Assembly: GCA_019918135.1 (NCBI GenBank)
Contig: WBZZ01006266.1
Span: forward strand, 248,001 to 312,000
Direction of reading: 5' to 3'
Source: Paulinella micropora
Taxonomy: Eukaryota > Cercozoa > Imbricatea > Euglyphida > Paulinellidae
Length of the DNA stretch: 64,000 nt
In this document: in pieces, positions 46,005 through 54,134 of the stretch
Layout: every line of letters starts with the position of its first letter
Numbering within the stretch: position 1 is the stretch's first letter
The notes under the pieces: generated by a model
Database searches by the model: none
What the model was told of the DNA's origin: nothing
What the model saw: only the letters and a program-made list of their open reading frames with translations
Made by a program: the position numbers and the translations under genes

Positions 46005-46300
46005 ATCCGAAGAGTGACTTCTCCAATGAGGCGGCGCATTCTTTGGACCAGCAGGCGGCCGCACAGGCCAAAAAATGCAAGACCTCATCAAGGACTGCTG
46101 TCAAATTACCGGGTCCGGCCTGCAAAGTCTGCCAGTAACGGAGCTAATCTTCCAACGCTCCTTTGGCGATAACAGAGCTAGCAACGTGGTCCGGCAGCTG
46201 TCTTCGCTCAGGAAGTTGCGGGAACTGAACCCGTTAAACTACAGAGCCCTTGCACCAACCGAAGTAGACACGCTCGACAGGAGCCTCAAGAGGCTCAAGC
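46005..46300 (+). pseudogene. Deleted copy of the Sel1 gene joined to an LRR fragment
   Basis: 46005-46060 repeats the leader and first codons of the Sel1 gene at 48527-48580 (AAGTCATCCGAAGAGTGACT, ATGAGGCGGCGCATTCTT). It is followed directly by the last codons of that gene (GGCCAAAAAATGCAAGACCT, as at 49760-49783). An LRR fragment then follows (QITGSGLQSLPVTELI...ASNVVRQLSS) that matches 50193-50320. So this is a second copy of the whole Sel1-LRR segment with the Sel1 middle removed. Not a working gene. Confidence 0.72.
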
Positions 46301-46455
46301 TTCCGCTTGATAATCGTGCCTCTTACCGCGCTGAAGGACTGCCGGTCGTTGCGAATGGTCCGGCTGGATTCGTGCACGGGCCCGCCAAGAGAAACGCTGG
46401 ATCAGCTCAGGGGGTAAGTGCATGTAACCGTGCCGCTCGGGCACACAGCCGGCGT

Positions 46456-47925
46456 TCATTCGACCACGGTACATCCGGCCAGGGTGATACTGAACGGCAT
46501 GCTGGCTACGGCGTACCACTCGTTCTGTTGCTCATTATAGCGCTCTACGCTGGCCAAGGGCTCCTTGTCGGTGCTGGTACCCCCCAGCACGTACAACTCT
46601 CCGTTGAGAACCGCCGCACACGAGTCCTCTCGCGCCTCGCGCATTGACGCAACCTCGTGCCAGACGTTCAGGGCTGGGTCGTAGCGTTCGACCGACCTGA
46701 GAGTGCGGCCTCCGGCGGCCAGCCCCCCGATGGCGTACAACTTCCCTTGCAGCACCGCCGACGAGCAACCCCACCGAGCGATCGTCAGCGGAGCCACCGC
46801 CACCCACTCACAGCCGTACTTCTTTAGGTCTCTCTTTTCTGCGTGGTCGAGGACCTTGTAGTCGCTATCTATGCCCCCAAATACGTACGCGTGCCCGTCC
46901 AGCACCACCCCGCCAAAGTAGCCCCTGGCTCGGGACATGCTGTTGGCCTTAGACCAGCTGTTGGAAACCACGTCGTACCGTAGGACGTCGGGGACGTATC
47001 TTCCCTTACAAGATCCGCCCAGTACGTACAGGCTCCTGCCCCAGGGCAGCGCGGAGAAACCGACTGTTTCGTGCGGCACGCGCGCAATAGCCTCCCAGCC
47101 CTTGTCTTGCCGGCGCACGTCCAGGCTCTCCGCTGTCGTCGTCATTGCGTTGGCGGGCCCCATCCCTCCGATCGCGTACAAACGCCCCTCTAGCACTGCG
47201 CCGGCGATGCTCGAGCGCGCTTGCATGAGAGAGGCGCAGCGCGTCCAGGTGTTGTTCCTGGGGTTGTAGCAGTGCGTATCCGCAAGCCGGTCGTGACCGT
47301 CCGGCGCGCCTGTACACCCCCCGTACCCCCCAAAGACGTACAGTTGCGCGTTCCCGGGCGGCACAACCGCCTTTTGTCTACAAGTCCTCGACAACGTGGA
47401 GAGCGTGATTTCCAGGCGTCGGTCCTCGTGCTCCACTTCCGCCTCTTTTTCCAGCGCACTCTGGCTGCGTAACTTCTGCAACTCCTGCTTGTGCTGGCCT
47501 ATCGTCTTGTGTACTTGGAACAACTGCCTGCTGAGGTCGTGCTCTTGCTCGTAATCGCTGTCTTCTATGCGGAGGCGCAGCGCCTCACTGTCGACGTGCA
47601 AAGCCTTCACGTCCTGTTCTCGCCTGTTGATTTCGGTCTCCAGCTGGCGCCGAGCGCCTGTGCTCGCTTCTTCTTCGGGCAGGCCACGCCACTTGGTGTG
47701 CGTGCTCTCTAGTGTCAGCGTGATCTTGCCATCGCTTTCCGTGCGCGTGACTTCAAGGCACACCGCACCGTCGTCCTGCTGCTCTACAAAGCGGCCTCCG
47801 GGCGGCTTGCACAGCTGCTCTACGTTGTGCAGCAGATCCTCGAACAGCTTGATCGTGTGCTGTGCAGTTGCCTCGGCAGTTGGCGTTTCTGGCTGCACCA
47901 GCTTTCTTTTCTTGCTGCTTGACAT
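46456..47925 (-). CDS. Coiled-coil and kelch-repeat protein, 489 residues
   Basis: ATG at 47925 (MSSSKKRKLVQPETP, a likely nuclear localisation signal). Residues 60-190 form a charged coiled coil. Six kelch repeats follow, each with the double glycine and the downstream Tyr/Trp: YVFGGYGG, YAIGGMGP, YVLGGSCK, YVFGGIDS, YAIGGLAA, YVLGGTST. They build a six-bladed beta-propeller. There is no BTB/POZ or BACK domain; the coiled coil takes their place, as in some giant-virus and protist kelch proteins. A role as a ubiquitin-ligase adaptor or actin-binding protein is possible by analogy only. Intact. Confidence 0.88.
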   Translation of the reverse strand: MSSSKKRKLVQPETPTAEATAQHTIKLFEDLLHNVEQLCKPPGGRFVEQQDDGAVCLEVTRTESDGKITLTLESTHTKWRGLPEEEASTGARRQLETEINRREQDVKALHVDSEALRLRIEDSDYEQEHDLSRQLFQVHKTIGQHKQELQKLRSQSALEKEAEVEHEDRRLEITLSTLSRTCRQKAVVPPGNAQLYVFGGYGGCTGAPDGHDRLADTHCYNPRNNTWTRCASLMQARSSIAGAVLEGRLYAIGGMGPANAMTTTAESLDVRRQDKGWEAIARVPHETVGFSALPWGRSLYVLGGSCKGRYVPDVLRYDVVSNSWSKANSMSRARGYFGGVVLDGHAYVFGGIDSDYKVLDHAEKRDLKKYGCEWVAVAPLTIARWGCSSAVLQGKLYAIGGLAAGGRTLRSVERYDPALNVWHEVASMREAREDSCAAVLNGELYVLGGTSTDKEPLASVERYNEQQNEWYAVASMPFSITLAGCTVVE

Positions 47926-47991
47926 CTGCCACTCGCTTTTATTGTCTACGGGGTGCTTGTCTGTAGCGCATCTTTTGTTCAGCCTGTAGTT

Positions 47992-48015
47992 GGGGGGGGG
48001 GGGGGGGCACCCCGC
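47992..48015. promoter_or_regulatory. G-run/CA/C-run element upstream of the kelch gene
   Basis: A run of about 16 G followed by CACCCCGCCC, 70-90 bp upstream of the kelch ATG on the minus strand. Less symmetrical than the other members of the class. Confidence 0.4.
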
Positions 48016-48066
48016 CCTCGGACCACATCTCTCGCCAGCTCTCAAGATGAGCTCGGTCCTGCCGCC

Positions 48067-48306
48067 TCATTCCGCATTCACAAAACCTGGTTCTAATTCC
48101 ACCCAAGACTTTAGCCTGTCCTTAGCTTCTTGGTGGTGGTTCACTCCCGCTGCCCGCCTGTACCAACGCATGGCCTGCGCCGCAGCCTCCGTGTAGCAAC
48201 GCAGCAGCTTGGCAGTTTTCAGGCCACTGTCTAGTCCCACCAAGTAACAATCTGCCAAGTCATCCTGCATTAGGGCTTTTTCGTCCAGTCCAGCATTTGT
48301 CGTCAT
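48067..48306 (-). CDS. Small Sel1-like protein, 79 residues
   Basis: ATG at 48306 (MTTNAGLDEKALMQDDLADCYLVG). It carries one recognisable Sel1-like helix pair (AMRWYRRAAGVNHHQEAKDRL) and the end of another. It may be an independent small protein or the surviving part of a longer Sel1 gene. It is divergent from the Sel1 gene at 48553 and a G/C palindrome lies in the gap. Confidence 0.45.
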   Translation of the reverse strand: MTTNAGLDEKALMQDDLADCYLVGLDSGLKTAKLLRCYTEAAAQAMRWYRRAAGVNHHQEAKDRLKSWVELEPGFVNAE

Positions 48307-48455
48307 CAACCAAGACTTTGCTGGTCACGAAATTTGTCGCCGAATTCCTGTGGTGTATGTGATATGGCTGAAAACCCCGATTTTCTGCCGGAAACCCCTG
48401 AGCCCCTTTCCCCCCTGAAATAGAAGAGGGGAGGGAGGACGACGCAGGAGAAGGA

Positions 48456-48480
48456 AAGGGGGGGAGGTCCCCCCCCTCCT
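48456..48480. promoter_or_regulatory. G-run/AGGT/C-run palindrome in divergent gap
   Basis: GGGGGG-AGGT-CCCCCCCCTCC between the starts at 48306 (minus) and 48553 (plus). Same class as the other G/C palindromes. Confidence 0.5.
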
Positions 48481-48552
48481 TGCAGGGCTCCGAAAAAAAG
48501 TCTGCCTATTTTTTTGCTCTCTAAGTCATCATCCGAAGAGTGACTTTCTCCC

Positions 48553-49783
48553 ATGAGGCGACGCATTCTTGGGGGTCAGCAAGCATGTCCGCCCGAGGCA
48601 AAGTCTTTGCCGCCGAGTACGCTTCGCGACTTGGGCGATTCCTACGTCCTGGGCGAATGTCAGGACTACGTCCAAGCGGTCAAATGGTACAGAGAGGCGG
48701 CCGACAAAAACGACGCGGGGGCACAGGTTAGGTTGGGATGCTGTTATGCCAGCGGGCTCGGCGTGGTCAAGGACGAGGTTAAAGCAGTTCAGTTGTACCG
48801 CCAGGCGGCCGAACAAAAAAACGCGGATGCGCAATTCTTTCTGGGGCTGTGTTACGCACAAGCATTCAGCGTGCCCAAAAACAGCGCTAGGGCGGCGGAG
48901 TGTTATCGGCAGGCCGCCGAACAAAACCATGCAGCTGCACAATTGCGGTTGGGACAGTGCTATGCAGATGGAATCGGTGTCCCCCAGGAAGGCCCTCGAA
49001 TATTACCGCCGGGCGGCCCAGCAAAACTGTGCAGAAGCGCAATTCAGGCTGGGACGCTGTTACGCGGACGGGGTCGGCGTCCCCGAAGATTTCGCCAAGG
49101 CCCTCGAATATTACCAACGGGCGGCGAAACAAAACTATGCGGCTGCGCAATGCGCCCTAGGAGTCTGTTACAGCTGCGGGCTCGGCGTCCCAAAAGACAG
49201 CGCCAAGGCACTTGAATGGTACCGGCGGGCCGCCGCTCAGAACTACGCAGCGGCTAAGACTAACCTGGGGCAATTTTACGCCGGCGGGCGCGGCGTGGTC
49301 CAGGATTTGCCCAAGGCAGTTGACTGGTACCAGCAGGCGGCCGAGCTGGGGCACACGCCTGCTATGTATAACCTAGGAGTCTGTTACGCAAATGCGCTTG
49401 GCGTGGCGCGGGACCTTCCTAAGGCTGTCAAATGGTATCAGCGGGCGGCTGCACAGAACAACGCAGATGCGCAATTTAGGCTCGGCAAATGCTACGCTAA
49501 CGGTACGGGCGTCCGCATAAACAAGAAAAAAGCAGCCATGTTGTACCGGCGGGCGGCTCCACACAACGCAGAGGCCCAATACCGGCTCGGTCTGTGCTAC
49601 AGCCTCGGGCACGGCGTGCCCCGCGACGACGCACAGGCCTACAAATACTACCTGCTGGCGGCGCAAAATGGCGTCCTCAGGGCCGCCCAGAAAGTGAGGC
49701 TCTACGTCGCACAGAGGCGCGGCGCAATCTTCGGAGACACCGCCGCTGCGGCTGAGCCCCCGGCCAAAAAATGCAAGACCTAA
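48553..49783 (+). CDS. Sel1-repeat protein, about 405 residues, read in two overlapping frames
   Basis: The ATG at 48553 (MRRRILGGQQACPP) starts four Sel1 repeats (e.g. AGAQVRLGCCYASGLGVVKD, ADAQFFLGLCYAQAFSVPK). Seven more continue in an overlapping frame to 49783 (e.g. AEAQFRLGRCYADGVGVPED, AAAQCALGVCYSCGLGVPKD) with a Lys/Cys tail AKKCKT. The regular repeat pattern on both sides shows that this was one gene of about eleven repeats; one break separates the halves. A shortened copy of its two ends lies at 46005. It could be a recent pseudogene or a sequencing error in an active gene. Confidence 0.72.
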
Positions 49784-49935
49784 ACCAAGCAAAACCTTTT
49801 GTTGAGAACTTCGTTGGTCTAGTGTTTGATTTAATAAACAGTTTTTCTTTCTTGGCGTCAGTCTGTAGTAAGATAGATTTGTCAAGAATCTCTGTATAGC
49901 TTCCTGCAGCCAAATCAATGGCTCCGAGACCGCCA

Positions 49936-50000
49936 AAACTGTCTTTCTTTTGGCAAATATTTAGTTTATATATGTTTGTGTACATATTTGTCTGTTGGAT
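49936..50000. repeat. 65-bp direct repeat, second copy at 50943-51012
   Basis: Both copies read AAACTGTCTTTCTTTTGGCA, then TATTTAGTTT, a TATATAT run and TTTGTCTGTTGGA. The copy at 50943 lies immediately upstream of the minus-strand gene 50472-50936 and supplies its TATA-rich promoter. The copy at 49936 therefore marks a former second gene of this kind whose body is no longer recognisable. Confidence 0.7.
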
Positions 50001-50112
50001 GGATTATACAACTACGTCGTCAGGCAACTGCCACAGTAGCGGTGGCGAGATATTTTGGTTGAATTCAGCTCTGCCCTTGTGCCAAGATTAAAACTTTCTC
50101 AAGGATTTTTTT

Positions 50113-50330
50113 TTGTACATTCTTGTCCTGAAATTACCGACAGAGGACTACGACCACATGCGTCTGGTGCCGAAGCTCGAGAAACTCTGCAGCAAGGACT
50201 GCATCCAAATTACGGGGTCCGGCCTGCGAAGTCTGCCAGTAACGGAGCTAATCTGCCGCTCCTTGGGCGATAGCAGAGCTAGCAACGTGGTCCGGCAGCT
50301 GTCTTCGCACCTCAATGAATACTTGGGGGT
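50113..50330 (+). pseudogene. LRR gene fragment
   Basis: Reads LRR-type sequence LVPKLEKLCSKDCIQITGSGLRSLPVTELICRS (given in part) and ends in ASNVVRQLSS before the frame is lost. It matches the LRR fragment at 46085-46215 at about 85-90% by eye. With the Sel1 gene before it, it forms the second copy of a duplicated Sel1-LRR segment. No start codon or full gene. Confidence 0.65.
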
Positions 50331-50471
50331 ATTTGTCCTGCCCCTGTTCTTTGGGCCCCCGGGCTTAGGGGGCTCAGGGGAAGGAAAGAAAAAAAAGCCC
50401 GGGGGCCCCTTTGCCACATCTCGTACCAGCTCCTGGTTAGACAGTGCAAAAGTGACTTGCCCTTTCAATTC

Positions 50472-50936
50472 TCACATTTTCATGAGGTTACGTCCTGTCG
50501 AAGGTCGGTCTCTCGCCTCAATTTGTTCGCGGAAATATGCCTGATTTTTTGCATATTCCTCGGGGCTTGGTGTAGCTTTGGGTTCGGCATGCTTGGCAAG
50601 ATACGTATGAATTTTGTTTGTGAATGTCATATTTGGACCGCCAAGCCCACAAATGTATGTTCTTAGCTTTTGTGCATCGTCGCCTTCGTTTTGTAAAAAC
50701 CTGCTCACGACCATATCCTTTTCTAGAATAGAGGATATATGTCGCAGTTTCATAACATGCTGGAATTCTGCACAGGCTTGCTGACACATCTGTCGCGACA
50801 CCTGGCTATCACATTTGTCGCACTTTTCACTTGGATTTTGTTCTTGTCTCTGAGTCTTTTCCGGCTTTGTATTCTCCGCCATTGGCAAACCCTTATGACG
50901 CTTGCCACACTTGACGCAAGAAGGCAGCCGAAACAT
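50472..50936 (-). CDS. Small zinc-motif protein, CxxCGK family, 154 residues
   Basis: ATG at 50936 (MFRLPSCVKCGKRHKG). A CVKCGK pair at residue 7, and a second pair, CDKC, at about residue 40 could complete a four-cysteine zinc site. The rest is helical (QQACAEFQHVMKLRHISSILEKD) and basic. A TATATATAAAA lies 35-50 bp upstream on the minus strand within the 65-bp repeat. Related in motif to the proteins at 6923-7246 and 15690-16154. Function unknown. Confidence 0.75.
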   Translation of the reverse strand: MFRLPSCVKCGKRHKGLPMAENTKPEKTQRQEQNPSEKCDKCDSQVSRQMCQQACAEFQHVMKLRHISSILEKDMVVSRFLQNEGDDAQKLRTYICGLGGPNMTFTNKIHTYLAKHAEPKATPSPEEYAKNQAYFREQIEARDRPSTGRNLMKM

Positions 50937-51176
50937 CCGCTCGAAACTGTCTTTCTTTTGGCAGATATTTAGTTTTTTATATATATTTGTGTGCATTTTT
51001 GTCTGTTGGAAGGATAAAGAAGAGGGAGGGAGAGGAGAGGGGGCAGTGCCCTCCCCACTTCCCTTACCTTCGTCTACAAAAAGAAGGCAGGGGACACTGA
51101 AGAAGCGTTCTTGTAGAACCTCTTCCCCCACCCCAAAAAAAGCTTTCTCTTGTGAGAGTATTACACATCGCTGAAT

Positions 51177-52226
51177 ATGGTTAGTTCTGGTTACAAGAAG
51201 AGCCGGCGTCGTCGCAACCGCGGGCGTACTATGTTGTCACGCGCACACCTGGAGGCGGTGCTTGCTGAGACTAAGAGCGCCAGGCTTGATCTTTTGCAGG
51301 AAGCTGCTGAGCAAGGCAACACCGACGCCCAAATGTGCCTGGCTGACCTTTACCTTCATGGCACAGAGGGTGCCCCCCAGGACCCCGCCAAGGCCGTGGA
51401 GCTTTTTAAAATGGCAGCAGAACAGGGGCACGCAGAAGCCCAGCTGTGCCTGGCAGCCTGTTATGCCAACGGGACGGGAGTCGGCCTGGACCTCGCCAAA
51501 GCTGCCAGGTGGTTCAAGGGCGCCGCGGAACAGGGGGACGCCCAAGCGCAGCGCTGGCTGGGTGCGTGCTACGAAGAAGGGAAAGGAGTTGTGAAGAACG
51601 AAGCCGAGGCTGTGAAGTGGTACGCATTGGCGGCGAAGCAAGGGGAGACTGACGCACAATACCACCTGGGCGACTGCTACATGGAAGGCCAAGGAGTGAC
51701 CAAAAATGAACCCAAAGCAGTGCGGTGGTATGATAGAGCGGCTGCCAAAGGGAACGCAACTGCACAGTTACGGCTGGGCGACTGCTACTTGGGGGGCAGA
51801 GGGGTTCCTCAGAACGATGCCAGAGCCTTCCAGCTGTATCAGCAAGCAGCTCTCCAAAATCTAGCGGACGCGCAGTTTCAGCTTGCAGCATGCCATCTGA
51901 ACGGCTGGGGTACCCCGAAGAATCAGACCAAGGCGTTTGAATTCTTCGAGAAGGCGGCGTTGCAAGGTAGCGACGAGGCGCAGTTCCGGCTAGCTCTTTG
52001 CTACGATTCTGGCGAAGGCACAGCCCAGGACAAAGGCCAGGCCGCCGCGTGGGCTACCAAGGCCTCTGCACAAGGCCATGCGGACGCGCGTTGTTTCCTG
52101 GGCGCTTACCATTTCTTTGGCGTCTCGGTGCCTAAGGACGAAGCGAAGGGCGTACAATACTGGTCGCAGGCGGCAGCTCTGGGCTCCGCCTTTGCACGAG
52201 AGTCTCTGGCCACCTATGTCGCATAG
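51177..52226 (+). CDS. Sel1-repeat protein, 349 residues
   Basis: ATG at 51177; basic start (KKSRRRRNRGR), then eight or nine Sel1 repeats to the end, very regular: TDAQMCLADLYLHGTEGAPQD, AEAQLCLAACYANGTGVGLD (shown in part), AQAQRWLGACYEEGKGV, ADARCFLGAYHFFGVSVPKD. Sel1 repeats are 36-44-residue helical hairpins that mediate protein contacts, for instance in ER-associated degradation (SEL1L) and in bacterial and viral adaptors. There is no signal peptide or membrane segment, so it is probably cytosolic or nuclear given the basic N-terminus. Intact; the cleanest of the Sel1 genes in the window. Confidence 0.9.
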   Translation: MVSSGYKKSRRRRNRGRTMLSRAHLEAVLAETKSARLDLLQEAAEQGNTDAQMCLADLYLHGTEGAPQDPAKAVELFKMAAEQGHAEAQLCLAACYANGTGVGLDLAKAARWFKGAAEQGDAQAQRWLGACYEEGKGVVKNEAEAVKWYALAAKQGETDAQYHLGDCYMEGQGVTKNEPKAVRWYDRAAAKGNATAQLRLGDCYLGGRGVPQNDARAFQLYQQAALQNLADAQFQLAACHLNGWGTPKNQTKAFEFFEKAALQGSDEAQFRLALCYDSGEGTAQDKGQAAAWATKASAQGHADARCFLGAYHFFGVSVPKDEAKGVQYWSQAAALGSAFARESLATYVA

Positions 52227-52501
52227 TTTTCCTGCAGGTAGTAGCTGCAGAGTGTATCACAGTCGCAAAGAAAGTTCAATTTTCTTTTTAATTAAAAGCT
52301 CGACCAAACCTAAGCCTGTAACTGAGACTCAAAAAAACAGCAGGAAATTTTTAGAGAGAGAATAAACTCGGGAGAGGGCGGAGAGAGGGGTGAAAAGGGG
52401 GGAGGGGAGGGGGGAGGGGGAAAGGAAGGGGAGGGGGGGGGGAGTCAAGAGTAAAGTTCAAATTGTGATCTAAGAAGACAAAAACCTGGCTCTCTTAGAA
52501 A

Positions 52502-52508
52502 TATAAAA
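52502..52508 (+). promoter_or_regulatory. TATA box of the gene at 52557
   Basis: TATAAAA 50 bp upstream of the ATG at 52557, in an otherwise A-rich leader. The gap 52227-52556 also holds a G-rich block (52370-52443) and no gene. Confidence 0.5.
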
Positions 52509-52556
52509 CAAGAAAGTAGCTGGTTGTTGCTCATAAACCACTTGTACCGTTGCAAG

Positions 52557-54134
52557 ATGGATGACAAGGAAGATCTGGCCGTCGAAGAATTTTGCAAGCG
52601 CGCATACCAAGAGACGGGCCTTCCAGAAGAACAGAAGCCTAGATTGCTTGACTACATCCTCGGCAAAAAGTACAGCCATTATTTGCCCAGAGACCTGCGA
52701 ATTAAGAAAGAAAACATTGTGCGAATCGAAGCAGAAAGGCTGGAGTGGTATTCGAATGCCAAGCCCAAGCCCTTGCCTGCTGAAGCGCCGCTACTACTTG
52801 AAAAGGCCAAACAAGCGCTGGCAGAGAAACGCTACGAAAGGGCTCTTGAATTGCTGCTGGCGGAACCGGTGGTATTCTGCGGAGAGGCTCTATACCATAT
52901 TGGGAATTGTTTGGAGTCAGGGGAGGGCCTACCCGCCTCTGACACTGATTTCGCTCAATTATACTGGGCGTCGGCAGTCCAAACTTCTCTTCCACTTAGT
53001 CCAGCTAACCCTTGGCATTTGGATGTGCTGTCGAAACTTGTAAAATACGAAAACCCTAGCTGGAAGACGAACCCAGATTCGTTTCCCAAGTGTCTCTCTA
53101 ATGGAACGTCGTGGTTCCAGAATTTGTGGAATGAGCTGAAGTCGAAGTCGAACCAAGCTTCTTCTTGGCCTCCGAAGCTTGATACGTATCGTGATAATGA
53201 TGCTGTTGATGCTGCGCTCAGCAATGACGATACGTCCCAAGCTTCAAAAGCAGATAACAACAAAGGAGAAGTGGAGGCCTGGCCACGCTTGTCAGAACCG
53301 AAAACAGCCCCGGCCGCAGTCACAGACCCTTCTCCTCCCCCGAGCACACTCAGCGCAGAGCTAAACCTGGAGAAGAACAGGCTTGTTATTGAAGAAGAAG
53401 AAATGCGCTTGTGGGAAGCCCTGCAGTCTAGGCCGCGAGTTCTCCGGGGCCTTGGGGAGCCCGAACTTGCCCAAGCCAAGAGCTTACTCAAGAAAGGCCC
53501 GAACGAGGAAGAGGAAAAGCTTGCTGTAGAGCTGCTGCATCGTAAGCCAGCGCTCTGGCAGGCAGAGGCCCTGTACCTCGTAGCCCGCTGCGTGTCTGCG
53601 AGCCGAGGCGTGTGCAATAGCACCCCAGAAATCAGCTTTTTGTATTACACGTGCGCTCTCAAGTTCGCGGGGCTCGGCGCCAGGCGCAGTCTTTTCTACC
53701 TCGACAGCCTGTGGCACGCCGTAGAGTATCTGGAAAAGCCCGATGCCAAGGTGAGCTTTGCAAAATTCAAGGTTAGCAGTGACCCCGGCCTTCACTTTAA
53801 ACAGCTCTTGGGCTTGATGCACGGGCTGAATCCCCAGCACCGACAGCAGCTCCTAGCACGCAGCCGCCAAGCTCCGGCTACCTCTCTGCTGTCCAAACTT
53901 GCGTGGCGAGAATTCAGCATCAAGCCCACCCAAGGCGAATTCAGCATCAAGCCCATGCAACTCAGCATCCGCATGCAGCGTTTCGCGCTGTCGATCAAGG
54001 GCAAAGAGATGCTACAATTGGACGACTGCCAAGATGAGATCAGAGCTTTTTTTGCCTCGCGCCAACCAAGCATTTCTGGCTTGACCTCCGCGACGTGTTG
54101 GCGCGCTGGTGGCCTGCAAGGACGGATGCTCTGA
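52557..54134 (+). CDS. Orphan protein, first part of a large gene, 525 residues
   Basis: The ATG at 52557 (MDDKEDLAVEEFCKRAYQ) follows a TATA box. Two regions of about 110 residues are internal repeats of each other: ALLLEKAKQALAEKRYERALELLLAEPVVF-type sequence near 80 and LAQAKSLLKKGPNEEEEKLAVELL near 310, each followed by EALYxxxxC. They suggest duplicated helical (Sel1/TPR-like) domains. A 12-residue tandem repeat, EFSIKPTQG/EFSIKPMQ, lies near residue 465. The sequence loses coding character in the last 25 codons, where a second frame (54095-55621) takes over in the same direction, so one longer gene with one break is likely. Confidence 0.7.
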   Translation: MDDKEDLAVEEFCKRAYQETGLPEEQKPRLLDYILGKKYSHYLPRDLRIKKENIVRIEAERLEWYSNAKPKPLPAEAPLLLEKAKQALAEKRYERALELLLAEPVVFCGEALYHIGNCLESGEGLPASDTDFAQLYWASAVQTSLPLSPANPWHLDVLSKLVKYENPSWKTNPDSFPKCLSNGTSWFQNLWNELKSKSNQASSWPPKLDTYRDNDAVDAALSNDDTSQASKADNNKGEVEAWPRLSEPKTAPAAVTDPSPPPSTLSAELNLEKNRLVIEEEEMRLWEALQSRPRVLRGLGEPELAQAKSLLKKGPNEEEEKLAVELLHRKPALWQAEALYLVARCVSASRGVCNSTPEISFLYYTCALKFAGLGARRSLFYLDSLWHAVEYLEKPDAKVSFAKFKVSSDPGLHFKQLLGLMHGLNPQHRQQLLARSRQAPATSLLSKLAWREFSIKPTQGEFSIKPMQLSIRMQRFALSIKGKEMLQLDDCQDEIRAFFASRQPSISGLTSATCWRAGGLQGRML

